A stretch of DNA of 64,000 nt, taken from positions 141,600,563 through 141,664,562 of the forward strand of contig CM071570.1 of the NCBI GenBank assembly GCA_036426205.1. Reading direction: 5' to 3'. The DNA is from Ascaphus truei. Taxonomy: Eukaryota > Chordata > Amphibia > Anura > Ascaphidae. Every line of letters starts with the position of its first letter. The stretch's first letter is position 1. Both the position numbers and the translations under genes were made by a program. The notes beneath the pieces are model-generated. The model did not search any database. It was not told the DNA's origin and saw nothing but the letters and a program-made list of their open reading frames with translations. Below, in pieces: positions 22,094 through 32,766 of this stretch.

Positions 22094-23085
22094 CTCCTCC
22101 CTCTTCTCTGGAACCTTTCCATCCTCCTTCAAACATGCAACAGTCATACCATTACTCAAAAACACCAAGCTTGACCCTACCTGTCTTTCTAACTATCGAC
22201 CTATCTCCCTCCTGCCTTTTGCCTCTAAACTCCTTGAACGTCTTGTATTCTCTCGCTTGCTCCATTTTCTCAACACCTATTCTCTCCTAGACCCTCTACA
22301 ATCTGGCTTCCGCACTGCTCACTCCACGGAAACAGCCCTCACTAAAATAACTGACGACCTCCATGCTGCCAAAGACAGAGGTCATTACACTCTGCTCATA
22401 TTACTCGACCTCTCTGCAGCATTTGACACCGTGGACCACCCTCTTCTCCTTCACATTCTCCATACTCTTGGTATTCGGAACAAAGCTCTATCCTGGATCT
22501 CATCCTACCTCTCCCATCGTACTTTCAGTGTCTCTTCTGCTAACACCTCCTCCTCCTCTATTGATCTCTCTGTGGGGGTACCCCAGGGCTCAGTCCTGGG
22601 ACCTCTTCTCTTTTCTCTGTATACACTCTCTATAGGTGACCTAATAACATCTTTTGGGTTTAATTATCACCTCTATGCTGACGACACACAAATATTCTTT
22701 TCAACACCCGACCTTACACCTGCTGTACAAACCAAAGTTTCTGAATGTCTCTCTGCTCTATCATCCTGGATGGCCCTCCGCCACCTTAAACTCAACATGG
22801 CTAAAGCAGAGCTCCTCATACGTCCTCCCAAACCTGGCCCTACTACCTCCTTCCACATTACTGTTGGAACTACGATCATTCACCCAGTAGCCCAAGCACG
22901 CTGCCTAGGGGTCACACTCGACTTCTCTCTCACATTCGCCCCTCACATTCAAAACATTTCTAAAACCTGTTGCTTTTTCCTCCGCAATATAACAAAGATA
23001 CGCCCTTCCCTCTGTTGCTCGACTGCTAAAACTCTGACTCAGGCCCTCATTCTCTCCTGTCTTGATTACTGTAACCTCCTGTCTG
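22094..23085 (+). pseudogene. LINE reverse transcriptase, second part
   Basis: Continuing in the shifted frame the protein reads [63 protein letters not shown] and the catalytic YADDTQIF, then [16 protein letters not shown] and CLGVTLD. This is the full finger-palm core. The coding sequence stops being readable at 23085, where an antisense copy of the family's 3' tail is inserted after [12 protein letters not shown]. The C-terminal continuation resumes at about 23396 (PASHLSPLQSIINAAARI). Confidence 0.85.
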
Positions 23086-23395
23086 GCCTTGTATTGTATT
23101 GTATTGTATGTCTTTATTTATATAGCGCCATTAATGTACATAGCGCTTCACAGTAGTAATACATGTGGTAATCAAATAAATAACAGATAATATAAATAAC
23201 AGATCATGGGAATAAGTGCTTTAGACGTTAAAGTAACATTAAGGAAGAGGAGTCCCTGCCCCGAGGAGCTTACAGTCTAATTGGTAGGTAGGGAGAACGT
23301 ATAGAGACAGTAGGAGGGAGTTCTGGTAAGTGCGTCTGCAGGGGGCCAAGCTATATGTATCATGTGTTCAGAATATCTACAGTGCTATTCATATG
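23086..23395 (-). mobile_element. Antisense insertion of the same LINE family's 3' tail
   Basis: The sequence is the reverse complement of the LINE 3' end at about 24890-25192, including the TACAATACAATACAA-type tail, which here reads TTGTATTGTATTGTATTG at 23091. It is a 5'-truncated copy of about 310 bp that landed on the opposite strand inside its own relative. The flanks GGCCTT and GGTCTT may be a short target duplication. LINE coding resumes on the far side. Confidence 0.85.
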
Positions 23396-23639
23396 GGTCT
23401 TAAAGGTCTTCCTGCCTCTCACCTGTCTCCCCTACAATCTATAATAAACGCTGCTGCCAGAATCACTCTACTCTTTCCGAGATCTTTCTCAGCATCTCCC
23501 ATCATGAAATCCCTCTCCTGGCTTCCGATCAAATCCCGCATCTCACACTCCATTCTTCTCCTCACTTTTAAAGCTTTACACTCTTCTGCCCCTCCTTACA
23601 TCTCAGCCCTAATTTCTCGTTATGCACCATTCAGAGCTG

Positions 23640-24359
23640 AGTTTTGCAAGCATTTAAGTAGAATATTGATGAAGGGGTTAGTCATAAGGGATCTGTTGGG
23701 ATGAGTGATTGCGAGATGGTGTTGGATACCAGATAGGTAGAGCGTGATGGTGCTAGGTAATAATCTGATGGATGAGAATCAGTAGGCAGAGAAGGTTAAA
23801 AGGACTTCCATGAAAAATTGAGGGTTTTGACATTAGTCTAGGTAATGGAGTAAGCTTTGCTGGTGCTGGAACTGATAGAGTTGCAGATGAATTGGAGTGC
23901 TTGGAGGGAGTATACATTGAAGGTATAATTAAGTTACAAAATGCTGTAGGGACTTGAATTGGTGGTAGAATAGTGGAAAAAGAAATCCTTGCCTTGTTTA
24001 TTATAGAGGATGTTGCTTTGTTGTCTTTACAAAATTGAACTGTATGATGGGTCCAGGAGATGTCCCTATGTAGAAGTGGTGGCAACAATGGGTAGATTTC
24101 AAATGGGGCTGAGGTTTTGTGGAAGTGTTGGAGGGAAAATAAATCCAGAAGTCAATTGGTGGGAATCCAGGCAGCATAGCCATGTGAGGAGGTATTGCCT
24201 GTAAAGACTTGCAGTGAGGAGTGAGTTGAAGAAATAACGGGTGCCCATTCAAGTGTTTAAGAAAGCAAACCCACATGAACAGGTTGGACTTAACTGAGGC
24301 ATCTATGGAAATAGGTTGGAGCATGTGTGGGTTGAAAGAGGATTGAAAAGAGGTATGAA
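23640..24359. other. Unassigned 720-bp block between two LINE copies
   Basis: The first LINE copy breaks off at about 23638 and a second copy begins at 24360 with the segment first seen at 22962. The block between is not LINE sequence. The minus strand has two open frames (24393-24001 and 24088-23753) with a proline-rich, hydrophobic composition, but I recognise no motif. It could be part of an old retroelement coding region or simply flanking DNA. Confidence 0.4.
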
Positions 24360-25192
24360 ACCTTTCTAAAACCTGTCGCTTTTTCCTCCGCAATATAACA
24401 AAGATACGCCCTTTCCTCTGTTGCTCAACTGCTAAACCTCTGAGTTTCAGGCCCTCATTCTCTCCCGTCTTGATTACTGTAACCTCCTGCTGTCCGGCCT
24501 TCCTGCCTCTTACCTGTCTCCCCTACAATCTATCCTAAACGCTGCTGCCAGAATCACTCTACTCTTTCCTAGATCTGTCTCAGCATCTCCCCTCCTGAAA
24601 TCTCTCTCCTGGCTTCCGATCAAATCCTGCATCTCACACTCCATTCTTCTCCTCACTTTTAAAGCTTCACATTCTTCTGCCCCTCCTTACATCTCAGCCC
24701 TAATTTCTCGTTATGCACCATCCAGACTCTTGCGTTCTTCTCAAGGATGTCTTCTTTCTACCCCCTTTGTATCTAAAGCCCTCTCCCGCCTTAAACCATT
24801 CTCACTGACTGCCCCACACCTCTGGAATGCCCTTCCCCTCAGTACCCGACTAGCACCCTCTCTATCCACCTTAAGACCCACTTGCTTAAAGAAGCATATG
24901 AATAGCACTGTGAATATTCTGAACACATGATATATAAAGCTTGGCCCCCTGCAGACGCACTTACCAGAACTCCCTCCTGTTTCTGTACGTTCTCCCAATT
25001 AGACTGTAAGCTCCTCGGGGCAGTGACTCCTCTTCCTTAATGTTACTTTCATGTCTAAAGCGCTTATTCCCATGATCTTTTATTTATATTATCTGTTATT
25101 TATTTGATTACCACGTGTATTACTGCTGTGAAGCGCTATGTACATTAATGGCGCTATATAAATAAAGACATACACTACAATACAATACAAAG
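24360..25192 (+). mobile_element. 5'-truncated L2/CR1-like LINE copy
   Basis: It repeats the LINE from TTTCTAAAACCTGTCGC on (compare 22962), through the C-terminal coding part ending in LWNALPLSTRLAPS and CLKKHMNS (stop near 24930), to the 3' tail. The C-terminal signature (hydrophobic, then LWNxLP) is typical of L2/CR1-like proteins. Frame damage occurs near 24446. Confidence 0.8.
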
Positions 25193-25351
25193 GAAGCACA
25201 TCCTTTCTGATTGGCTGGCTTCTAAAAAAAAATTGTCACATGGTTATCCCAGCCAATCGGATGGCATGGGAAACATTTGCCACTCAAATGTTGTCACGGT
25301 TGCTCACTGCAACCTTGACTGAACCGCAGGGCCGAGGTGGGGAAAATATAT

Positions 25352-25530
25352 AGGGCACAACGAATTTGGAAATCTAAACTCATTTATTGAGCCAACACAA
25401 CGTTTTGACCTCAGAGGTCTTTATCAAGTGACATAGTGGCATGCCATTATGTCACTTGATAAAGACCTCTGAGGTCGAAACGTTGTGTTGGCTCAATAAA
25501 TGAGTTTAGATTTCCAAATCCGTTGTGCCC
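25352..25530. repeat. Palindrome with central hammerhead-like motifs
   Basis: Two arms of about 80 bp (25352-25433 and 25448-25530) are near-perfect reverse complements around a 14-bp centre. Each arm contains the motif GACCTCTGAGGTC next to an AAACGTTGTGTTGG-type segment. The left copy has AAAAC where the right has GAAAC, so only the right motif keeps G12. Confidence 0.85.
25453..25487 (+). ncRNA. Hammerhead-ribozyme-like motif
   Basis: Stem I strand CAC (25453-25455), core TTGATAA (25456-25462), extra A, stem II GACCT/AGGTC (25464-25476), GAA, ACGT as a short self-complementary stem III, T as the putative cleavage base, and GTG (25485-25487) pairing with CAC. U3 and A8 replace C3 and G8 together. 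Confidence 0.6.
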
Positions 25531-26863
25531 TGTGTTCCTTCCACTACTGATCTAGGACTGACAACAGGCTTTCGTTCAAGCACGGGAGCACCGGTAATTG
25601 TATCATTGATATACTTTTCTAGGTGTGCAGCATTCACTTCATATGTCTGGGGAATATATATAACCACCGCCCTAAGCCACGGGGGTGGGTCCGGATTGCA
25701 GTCGTGAACGTAGCAGGGTCAGGATAGGAGAGTGGAGAGGGTAGCGGGTACTTGCCTATGGTCCGGGATTGGAGAGCAGAGTGGTCGAGATCCGTAAGCC
25801 GTGGTCGAGGATAGGAGAGCGTAGCGTAGAAGATTTCCATAAGCCGAGTTCGTGGAGTAGAGAGCGTAGAAGTCCGTAGCCAAGTCAAGGTTCAGGGGAA
25901 CAAGAAGAGACAGGTCAGGTACAAGCAGAGTCACAACAGGTAAGTGAGATAACGAGAACAGGTACTCAGGCTGCAAGTGAGCACGGTGCATGTAGGTCTA
26001 TGCTCAGCGACGACTAAAGGGTGTATGAGACTAATATACAGAGGAGTACCAATCAGGGAGAGAAGGGAGGAGGGCTCAGACATAGGAAGACCTGTGATAG
26101 GCTGAGGCAGGGTGAAGCTCAGGTGTATCTAATCAGAAATGAGTCGAGGCAGTATTGCAGGTGCTGGTCACTTTAAATGGTGCATGCGCGTGTCGCGCGC
26201 ACGCCCGGGATTGGAGCGTGGCATGCCGAGGTGCACGCGAGGACGGGACCCACCTCGCGCTCCCGGAAGGCGGAGGCAGCGCGGCGATGGGGCGCGGGCC
26301 GACGGAGGAGCAGAGACAGTGGCCGTGCGAGCCGCCATGACGTGACGCTGGCACCGGCAGGTAGTAAGGTGCGGGCACGGACCGTGCGGTCCTGACAAAT
26401 CTGACGTCACAGGCCGTATAAAAACCTGTGCAGCCTCATTTGACGTCAAGAAGCTGGAGAGTGAAGACCTCCTCCCCAATAGGATTACAATGGCGTAACA
26501 GATGAACTTGGATGATGATGAAAATACAGATGAAGAAGAAAGAAGACCCCCAAATGGATTACAATTAACAGATGAAGATAAAGAAAGAACCAATAAGAAA
26601 AGGACTTTGGACTTTACTTGAGGCCCGTTCCTGTTTTTGATCATGGATTTGTTTGAGAGCTTGCTGAGACCCCTGGAATCGGAGGGTGAAGACATCTAAA
26701 AGGTAAGACAAAACATTGAATGTGTTATTTTTCTTTTGCAGGTTTTTTCATTGTATTATATTTATTTTTCATTGCCCATTGATTGCCAATGTATTTATAT
26801 ATGCCCCTTTAGGGCTATACATACAGTGACAAGCAATGCTTTTTTGGGCAAATGCTTGCTTTT

Positions 26864-27418
26864 TGTCATGGGTGAGACTCCTGAAGCAGGTAGGACCTCT
26901 GTGGCCGGAACAGCAGGGAGCAGGCAAGGATTGATGGAGTCACAAGCAGGGTTCGGTGGCAGGCAGCAAGCAGGATCGTCGTGGTCACAAGCAGGGTTCA
27001 GTGGCAGGTAGCAAGCAGGATCGTCGTGGTCACAAGCAGGGTTCGGTGGCAGGTAGCAAGTAGGATCGTCAGGGTTACAAGCAGGGTTAGCAACAGGAAG
27101 GCAGGAGCAGGAACTGAGACTAGGGAGCAGGAACAGGACTTGGATATGCTAGCAGGAATATGACTGGGGCAATCTAGTTCGATAGCAAGGGCCTTTAATA
27201 TGAACAGGACTGAAAACAGGGACATAAACAGATCATGGCAGAGGGAGTCTGGACACAAAACTAAGGCAAGGGAGGAACAGAAAACTATAAGGACAGAGGA
27301 CAGAAGCAACAAGGAGACAGACAGACAGGGGAACCCCAGATCAGACAGAAAACAGCAGCACACCCTGTGGACAGAGAAAGGAACTGTGCTGGGAGCAGGA
27401 TGTCTAGGAAGACTGACA
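26864..27418 (+). mobile_element. Probable solo LTR, 555 bp
   Basis: It starts TGTCATGGGTGAGAC and ends GGAAGACTGACA, flanked by CTTTT (26859-26863) and CTTAT (27419-27423), a 5-bp duplication with one mismatch. It interrupts copy B at a point where copy A runs on unbroken (compare about 9870-9890). Inside, 26938-27090 holds about three tandem units of about 42-45 bp (CACAAGCAGGGTTC and so on). The sense strand is not certain. Confidence 0.65.
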
Positions 27419-28326
27419 CTTATTTCTTTTAAATGTATTTTGGTTCTTTGCTTTGAAATATGTATGCTATTTACAGTATGTTGTGTTTTGATTTTGAATT
27501 ATGGCATTTTTTGTTGTGTTTTCAATTTTTTATTTCTGGTTTTCTTTTGGTGTTTGCTTTTTAATTGTGGTTTATTTTTGGTCTTTTGATTTTTAATAAT
27601 GGTGTTTATTTCGAGTTTTCTTTTATTTATTGATGGGTTTTTGAGGTGTTTTAATTTGTAATTCTGGTGTTTATTTGGTAGTTGCTTTATTGATTGATGG
27701 TAATTTTGTTGTGTTTCCTTGTTTATTATTGTTTTATTTGGTGATTGAATTGGATATTGTTGGTGGTTGTTTATTTTTTAGGTTGACCATTGATTGCCAT
27801 AGTGTTAAATCGTGCCCATATTATATGGGCCTGATGTACCACTTGCCAATCAATTAGTTTATTGGCATTTCTAATGTGTTGATTTTTCTATGTAATGTAT
27901 TTGATTTTGTGCCTGTTTTTTCCTTCTCCATTTATTGCTATAGTGGCAAAGTATGCCCATATTATATGGGCATGCTTTAACACTGTGCCAATCAATGGGT
28001 AGTGGGGGTGGAGTTCCTGGGTAGGGTGGGTGGTTAGCAGAGGGTGGGTTAACCCTCTAATTACTATAGCGGTTACTAACCGCTAAGGTGATTAAGGGAT
28101 TTGCGGCCATTAGATTGAATTTTTTATTGCATTGTTTCTGGTAACGGAGGACAAGGCCGGTGATGAGGATGAGGACAGCCTACATCATGGCAGGCTGGCA
28201 GGGGTATGTGCAAGTTTTATTTAATTTATGCTGCTGGTTGATGTTTTATTTTTAATATGCAAATGCACTATTATCCATATCTGGATAATAGTAATATTGC
28301 CCATTACTGTCTCCTGTATGTTTGAG

Positions 28327-28346
28327 GGGGGGGGGGGGGGGGGGGC
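28327..28346 (+). repeat. Poly(G) run of about 20
   Basis: A nearly pure G tract next to the minisatellite. It is prone to sequencing and replication error and could form a G-quadruplex. Confidence 0.9.
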
Positions 28347-28392
28347 AGGGGGAGTCTTTATAGCAATGTATTGCACTTTTTCCTTTTGGTAC

Positions 28393-29128
28393 TGCAGGCC
28401 AGCAGGGACACCCAGACACCCGTGGGGACCACCCGGACAACCACGGGGACCACCTGGAGGCCCGTGGGGACAAACCGAGGACCCTCAGACACCCGCAGGG
28501 CCCCCGGACACCTGCTGGGACCACCTGAAGACCCCCGTGGGTCCCTTGGACACCCATGGGGACCACCCAAGGACCCACGGGAACCACCCGAGGAACCCCA
28601 GACACCCACGGGGACTACCTGTTGGCCCCGGACACCCGCGGGGACAATGCAAGGACCCCCGGACACCCGTAAGTCCCTCAGACACCTGTGGGGACCACCC
28701 AAGGAACTCCAGACACCCACAGGGCCCCCGGACACCCGTGGGGACCAACTGGAGGCCCCTGGATCCCTGTGGTGCCCTCGAACACCCGCAGGGACCACCT
28801 GAGGACCCAAGACACCCGCGGGAACCACCCGAGGACCCCAAGACACCTGTGGGGCCCTCAGACACCCACAGGGGTCACTTGGAGGCCCCCGACACTCTCT
28901 GGGACTCCCCCAGACACCCACGGGGACCCCCTGGAGGCCCCTGGACACCTGCAGACCCCCACGGGGACCCCAGGACACCTGTGGGGCCTCTGGATACCCG
29001 AACACCCGCGGGGACCACCCGAGGACCCCCAGACACCCACGGGGACCACCTGAAGGCCCGCGGACATCACCCAAGGACCTTCAGACACCCATGGGGACCC
29101 CAGACACACGCGGGGACCACCTGGAAGC
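28393..29128 (-). repeat. Minisatellite of copy B
   Basis: Tandem degenerate units built on CAGACACCCACGGGGACCAC, the reverse complement of the array at 8700-9150; it continues at 29375-29470 after an insertion. The 313-residue plus-strand frame here (28228-29169) is a repeat of P/G/T/D/H-rich units from the array and is not taken as a gene. Confidence 0.85.
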
Positions 29129-29130
29129 CT

Positions 29131-29374
29131 AAAATGAAGGTACTGCACGCACTCAAAAAAAAAGGGTGAAAGTGGGGTACTTAACCGCCGGTGCGCGGGT
29201 TCTGGGGAGCTCCTGATGTCCCAAATAGATCCAGTCAAGAAGAATCAGGCACACGGTCTTAATCATCAAATGAAAAGGGGATTAATGTGTCAAGAAATCC
29301 AACGTTTCGGCAGTAATACTGCCTTTCTCAAGGTGTAGGCAGTATGATTAAGACCGTGTGCCTGATTCTTCTTC
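29131..29374 (-). mobile_element. Short ribozyme-bearing inverted-repeat unit
   Basis: It interrupts the minisatellite. Arms of 30 bp (29238-29267 and 29343-29372; AAGAAGAATCAGGCACACGG and its complement) enclose a hammerhead-like motif read on the minus strand. The unit has no coding capacity. The arrangement of arm, ribozyme, arm recurs at 25352-25530 and 38918-39063, so it probably belongs to a class of PLE-related non-autonomous units. Confidence 0.6.
29299..29333 (-). ncRNA. Hammerhead-ribozyme-like motif
   Basis: Minus strand: CC, core TTGAGAA, extra A, perfect stem II GGCAGT/ACTGCC with loop ATT, GAA, ACGT, T, then GG pairing with CC. N7 is G here. Stem I is only two pairs before a mismatch. 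Confidence 0.55.
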
Positions 29375-29822
29375 ACCACCACCTGGAGGCCCCAGTATCC
29401 CGGGGTGGCCACCCGAGGACCCCACAACACTCATGAGGCCCCCGGACACTCATGGGGACCACCCAGAGAACTCCACCAGCCTCTTGTATTAATGCGGTGC
29501 AGAAAAAAAAATGCTTCTATGTATGTCTCCATCTGTTTTACGCCAGCCTTTAGCTGGTGAAAAGAAATGGTGAGCTTTTAAAGTATGATAAAGTTATCAC
29601 CGTTTTGTGAATTGCAGTTACTGGCAAATAAACAGCGGATTTGCCATCTTTTGGCCTATCGTACAATTTTTTTCACTGACTGTTTATGGATGATAAAAAG
29701 CCATGATAGCGCGATACTGCACTGTTATCACTGCTTTGTGAATAGCACAGCAGGCAGTATCGCACTATAAAGGCATTTATCGCACTTAAAACCACTCTAT
29801 CACAGATTTGTGAATAGGACCC

Positions 29823-31440
29823 TATAACTCACCATATAAATATAACTATCCTAAGCTTTTCACTAAGATAAGAAAGAATCTATAAGCCTGGAATTCCCAT
29901 TGTATCTCCTGGTTTGAGCGTATAACTGCGGTCAAGATGAATATCCTCCCCAGACTTCTGTACTACTGCCACACACTGCCAATACGTGTCCTACATACAA
30001 ATATAAAAGAATTTTAAAATGGAATTATGCAATTTATTTGGAAACATAAACAACCAAGAGTAGACAGATCAATTATGTTGGAGTCTAAGGAAGGAGGTGG
30101 TTTGGCAGTACCAAATATTTCAAAATATTATATAGCCTCTCATTTGAGACAGATGGTGTACTGACACTCTCTAAGGACTTATGCTTGGGTGGACTTGGAG
30201 AGCTCAATAAAAAGCCTGGTCAGTCTGCCTTCCTTGCTATGGTCGGGCCCCGGGGTTGGTTTTGGAAGACAGTCTGACCCGATGATAATCTGATTTACCC
30301 TGAAAATCTGGCACCTGGCAGAAAAGAAATATAAAGTTATGTCAATTCCATCCAGACTTACGACCCTGTTTGGTAACCCAGGGTTTCCACCGGGATTCCA
30401 GGGTCAGGGTTTGGAAACCTGGAGACAGAGGAATTCTAGAGGGGAGATCTATTAGAAAAAGACAAGCTGATATCTTTTGAGGAATTGATGAGAAAATATA
30501 GTCATCCTCTAACTGAGATGTTCAGATATATGCAGGCCCGACATTTTGTTCGGTAGGGTAACTATGGAGGAGGAATTCCCTAGAGACACACAAATCAAAG
30601 ATCTGTGCAAAACACAAAAATACCAAAAGGGTCTGATTTCATCTCTCTACCAGGGTCTAATCCTCAAAAGGATACTCCGCCCCATCAATATATGGATCAG
30701 TGGGCTCTGGACTTCCAGACTGAAATAACAAGAGAGGACTGGGAAGATATTTGGAATAATGCAGGTAAAACCTCTATACGTACAGTAACAAAAGAAAATA
30801 TTTATAAAATTCTGTTACGCTGGTATTATATCCCCAAAAGGTTAAAGCAAGTGTTTCCGGAATCTACCGATAGGGGATCTAGCGCATATTTGGTGGTTTT
30901 GTCCAGTAATGAAGGTACATTGGAGGACAGTTCTGAAATTGATAGAAGAGGTGACAGGGCTCAAGATGCCGCTAGATCCAGTTTTAATTATTCTGTCTCA
31001 GCCCATGGATGATGTGAATCATTATACAGTTAAATTGATTTTACATATACAGCAGCTAGATGCGCTTTAGAAGCAGCGTGGAAGACACTTCCACCCTCCA
31101 GAAGAGAGGTTATTAGAAGGGTTAATGATGTCCAACTAATGGAGAGACTCACCTCATTTCTGAACCATACCACAAGAAAGTTTGACACGAGTTAGGGATC
31201 CCTGGGATGTGGGATAAGGATATGATTTTAATAGAAAAGAGGATCTGGGAGTGAGGCGAGTATGATATGTTGTTTCTAAAATATCGTACGCTAAATAATG
31301 TGACTGTTGAGGACTGTAAGAATTTTGTTACAAATAGTTGTTTCTCCCCCCTTCTTTCTTTCTGTACCCCTCCCATTTTATATTTGAAAAATCTTAATTA
31401 AAATATAAGTTTAAAAAAGAAATAAAAGATTTACCATAAA
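29823..31440 (+). pseudogene. Tx1/L1-group LINE ORF2, C-terminal part, decayed
   Basis: Translated fragments across changing frames follow L1-type ORF2 order. ILPRLLYYCHTLPIRVL (about 29940) and a segment around FKMELCNLFGNI come first. Then come ITREDWEDIWNNAGKTS and ENIYKILLRWYYIPKRLKQ (about 30720-30850), and a tryptophan-containing tail. The longest open frame is 30605-31012. The 3' end at about 31390-31435 is A-rich. Many stops and frameshifts show it is old. It abuts the end of copy B at 29822. Confidence 0.7.
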
Positions 31441-31482
31441 AATAAATACCATAAAAACAATATAAAGAAACCCAGAAAGTAC

Positions 31483-31488
<6 letters not shown>

Positions 31489-31520
<32 letters not shown>
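31489..31520. repeat. (TA)n microsatellite
   Basis: A pure TA run of about 32 bp in otherwise unremarkable AT-rich sequence (31440-31690). Confidence 0.95.
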
Positions 31521-31523
<3 letters not shown>

Positions 31524-31689
31524 AAAAAAATGTAAAGCCAAATCCATGCATCTTGTAACGACAAATGATAGCAGCAATTCCACTATTTTCACATATTTTT
31601 TTTTTTTTTTAATGTTGCAGGATTCAAACCGGAGATCTTCCAGAGCTCATCTGTGTTATTTCCCAGGGGTTTTAATGGCCATCCAATAG

Positions 31690-32766
31690 GAAAAACAAAA
31701 TACAAACCGGCGCCAAAAAATGTCCAAAGACAGTCTATATGAAGTCCAAATGGAATGTAGTGCAAAGAACTGCTTCAATTCTTGCACTTCCAGAAATGTA
31801 GATATGTCCACGGCCAGATGTTACGTCATATGTGGAATAAAAACAGATCATAGTGTAAACTGCTACTCAAATGGACATACAACACAAACAACAATAAACA
31901 AATGTAAGCAAGGCTGACTAAAAAAGAAGAGCCAATTTAAAACAAAAGTTATTATAAAATAACAAATAAGAACAATTGGCAGGCAACTGGTCCGGTTGGT
32001 CTAAAACCAGAATCCTACTCACAAGATATCCCCTGAAGTGCGCATGCGCACGAAACGTGTAGGGTTATAGTTCATGAGTTTTCACCACAAATTTACGCAG
32101 GCTACGTGCATTGCCTTGTAGCAACAGGAAGAGGTCTTTTACTCCAAGGCGCTCCCCCAGTGACAGATAATCGATCCAGGAAGTGCGACAGCGTCGGAGT
32201 GGTTCTTGGATCAGCCCAACGCCACTGGAGGACAAGCTGATACCTCCCAATGACTACAATTCACTGCGCTTTTACTGCCAAGTTCTTGTGAGTAGGATTC
32301 TGGTTTTAGACCAACCGGACCAGTTGCCTGCCAATTTTTCTTATTTGTTATTTTATAATTACTGTTGTATTAAATTAGCTCTTTTTTAGTCAGCCTTGCT
32401 TACATTTGTTTATTGTTGTGTATTTGTTGTTTGTATAGCGTTTGTGTTGTATGTCCTTTTGAATAGCAGTTTACACTATGATCTGTTTTTCTGTTTGTAT
32501 TCCACATATGACGTAACATCTGGCCGTGGACATATCTACATTTCTGAAAGTGCAAGAATTGAAGCAGTTCTTTGCACTACATTCCACTTGATAAGACTGT
32601 CTTTGGACATTTTTTGGCGCCAGTTTGTATTTTGTGATTCAACTGACTTTGTCTTTGGGTCAGTAATTCCTGGCAGCCTTGCCTTAACATTATAAGAATT
32701 TTTGAGTGTTTTTCTAATTGTTTTGCACTATATATTTATTGTTTAGCTTTTAGCACTAATTGCACC
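31690..32766. repeat. Inverted-repeat PLE end (third related copy)
   Basis: The left arm 31690-32026 is the reverse complement of 32287-32650. Between them lie a hammerhead-like motif and 220 bp of unpaired sequence. The whole matches the PLE 3' region at 2515-3300 and 7240-7667 (shared blocks ACTGGTCCGGTTGGT and CGGCGCC), with more divergence. The right arm continues to about 32766. No PLE coding sequence is attached. It lies just downstream of the NDUFAF4 stop codon. Confidence 0.8.
32030..32064 (+). ncRNA. Hammerhead-like motif with damaged core
   Basis: CCC, then CTGA with the next three bases of the core missing, a perfect stem II GTGCGC/GCGCAC, GAAAC, stem III ACGTGT, A, and GGG pairing with CCC. 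The three-base loss should abolish cleavage. It shows what stem II looks like in the ancestor of this PLE family. Confidence 0.5.

Larger units (their letters stand above)
18749..25192 (+). mobile_element. L2/CR1-like LINE, composite, with nested insertions
   Basis: The composite comprises 5' tandem units, an endonuclease/reverse-transcriptase frame from 20555, a solo LTR at 20072-20532, an antisense copy of the family's own tail (23086-23395), the first copy's C-terminal part to about 23638, 720 bp of unrelated sequence, and a second, 5'-truncated copy (24360-25192). The 3' end has GCGCTATATAAATAAAGACA followed by ACAATACAATACAA repeats. A short tandem repeat tail and no clear target duplication fit L2/CR1-type LINEs. 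Confidence 0.75.
25292..26397 (-). mobile_element. Solo LTR (family 1) with a nested ribozyme palindrome
   Basis: The ends are TGTCACGGTTGC and GTCCTGACA, flanked by AATGT (25287-25291) and AATCT (26398-26402), a 5-bp duplication with one change. The left end resembles the LTRs at 35832-36640 (other strand) and 52037-52742, all with a GAGGTGGG block about 50 bp in. The minus strand starts TGTCAGGACC, so the LTR probably reads on the minus strand. The palindromic unit at 25352-25530 is a later insertion. Confidence 0.7.
25193..29822 (-). mobile_element. DNA-transposon-like element with internal minisatellite, copy B
   Basis: On the minus strand the blocks follow copy A (8110-10480): terminal GGGTCCTATTCACAAA at 29822, the minisatellite (29470-28393), a hairpin-like AT segment around CTATTATCCATATCTGGATA, the AT-rich body, and a promoter-like end with GTATAAAAACC at about 26415 and an AGGTAAGAC donor-like site at 26700. 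The strand of this last part is plus, as in A's reverse complement. Three later insertions interrupt it: LTRs at 25292-26397 and 26864-27418, and a ribozyme-bearing unit at 29131-29374. No transposase is visible. Confidence 0.55.

Noticed and set aside
28228..29169. A 313-residue plus-strand frame and a 238-residue minus-strand frame
   Set aside because: Both follow the 30-bp unit of the minisatellite, and similar frames appear in copy A on the other strand. There is no domain and no start context.
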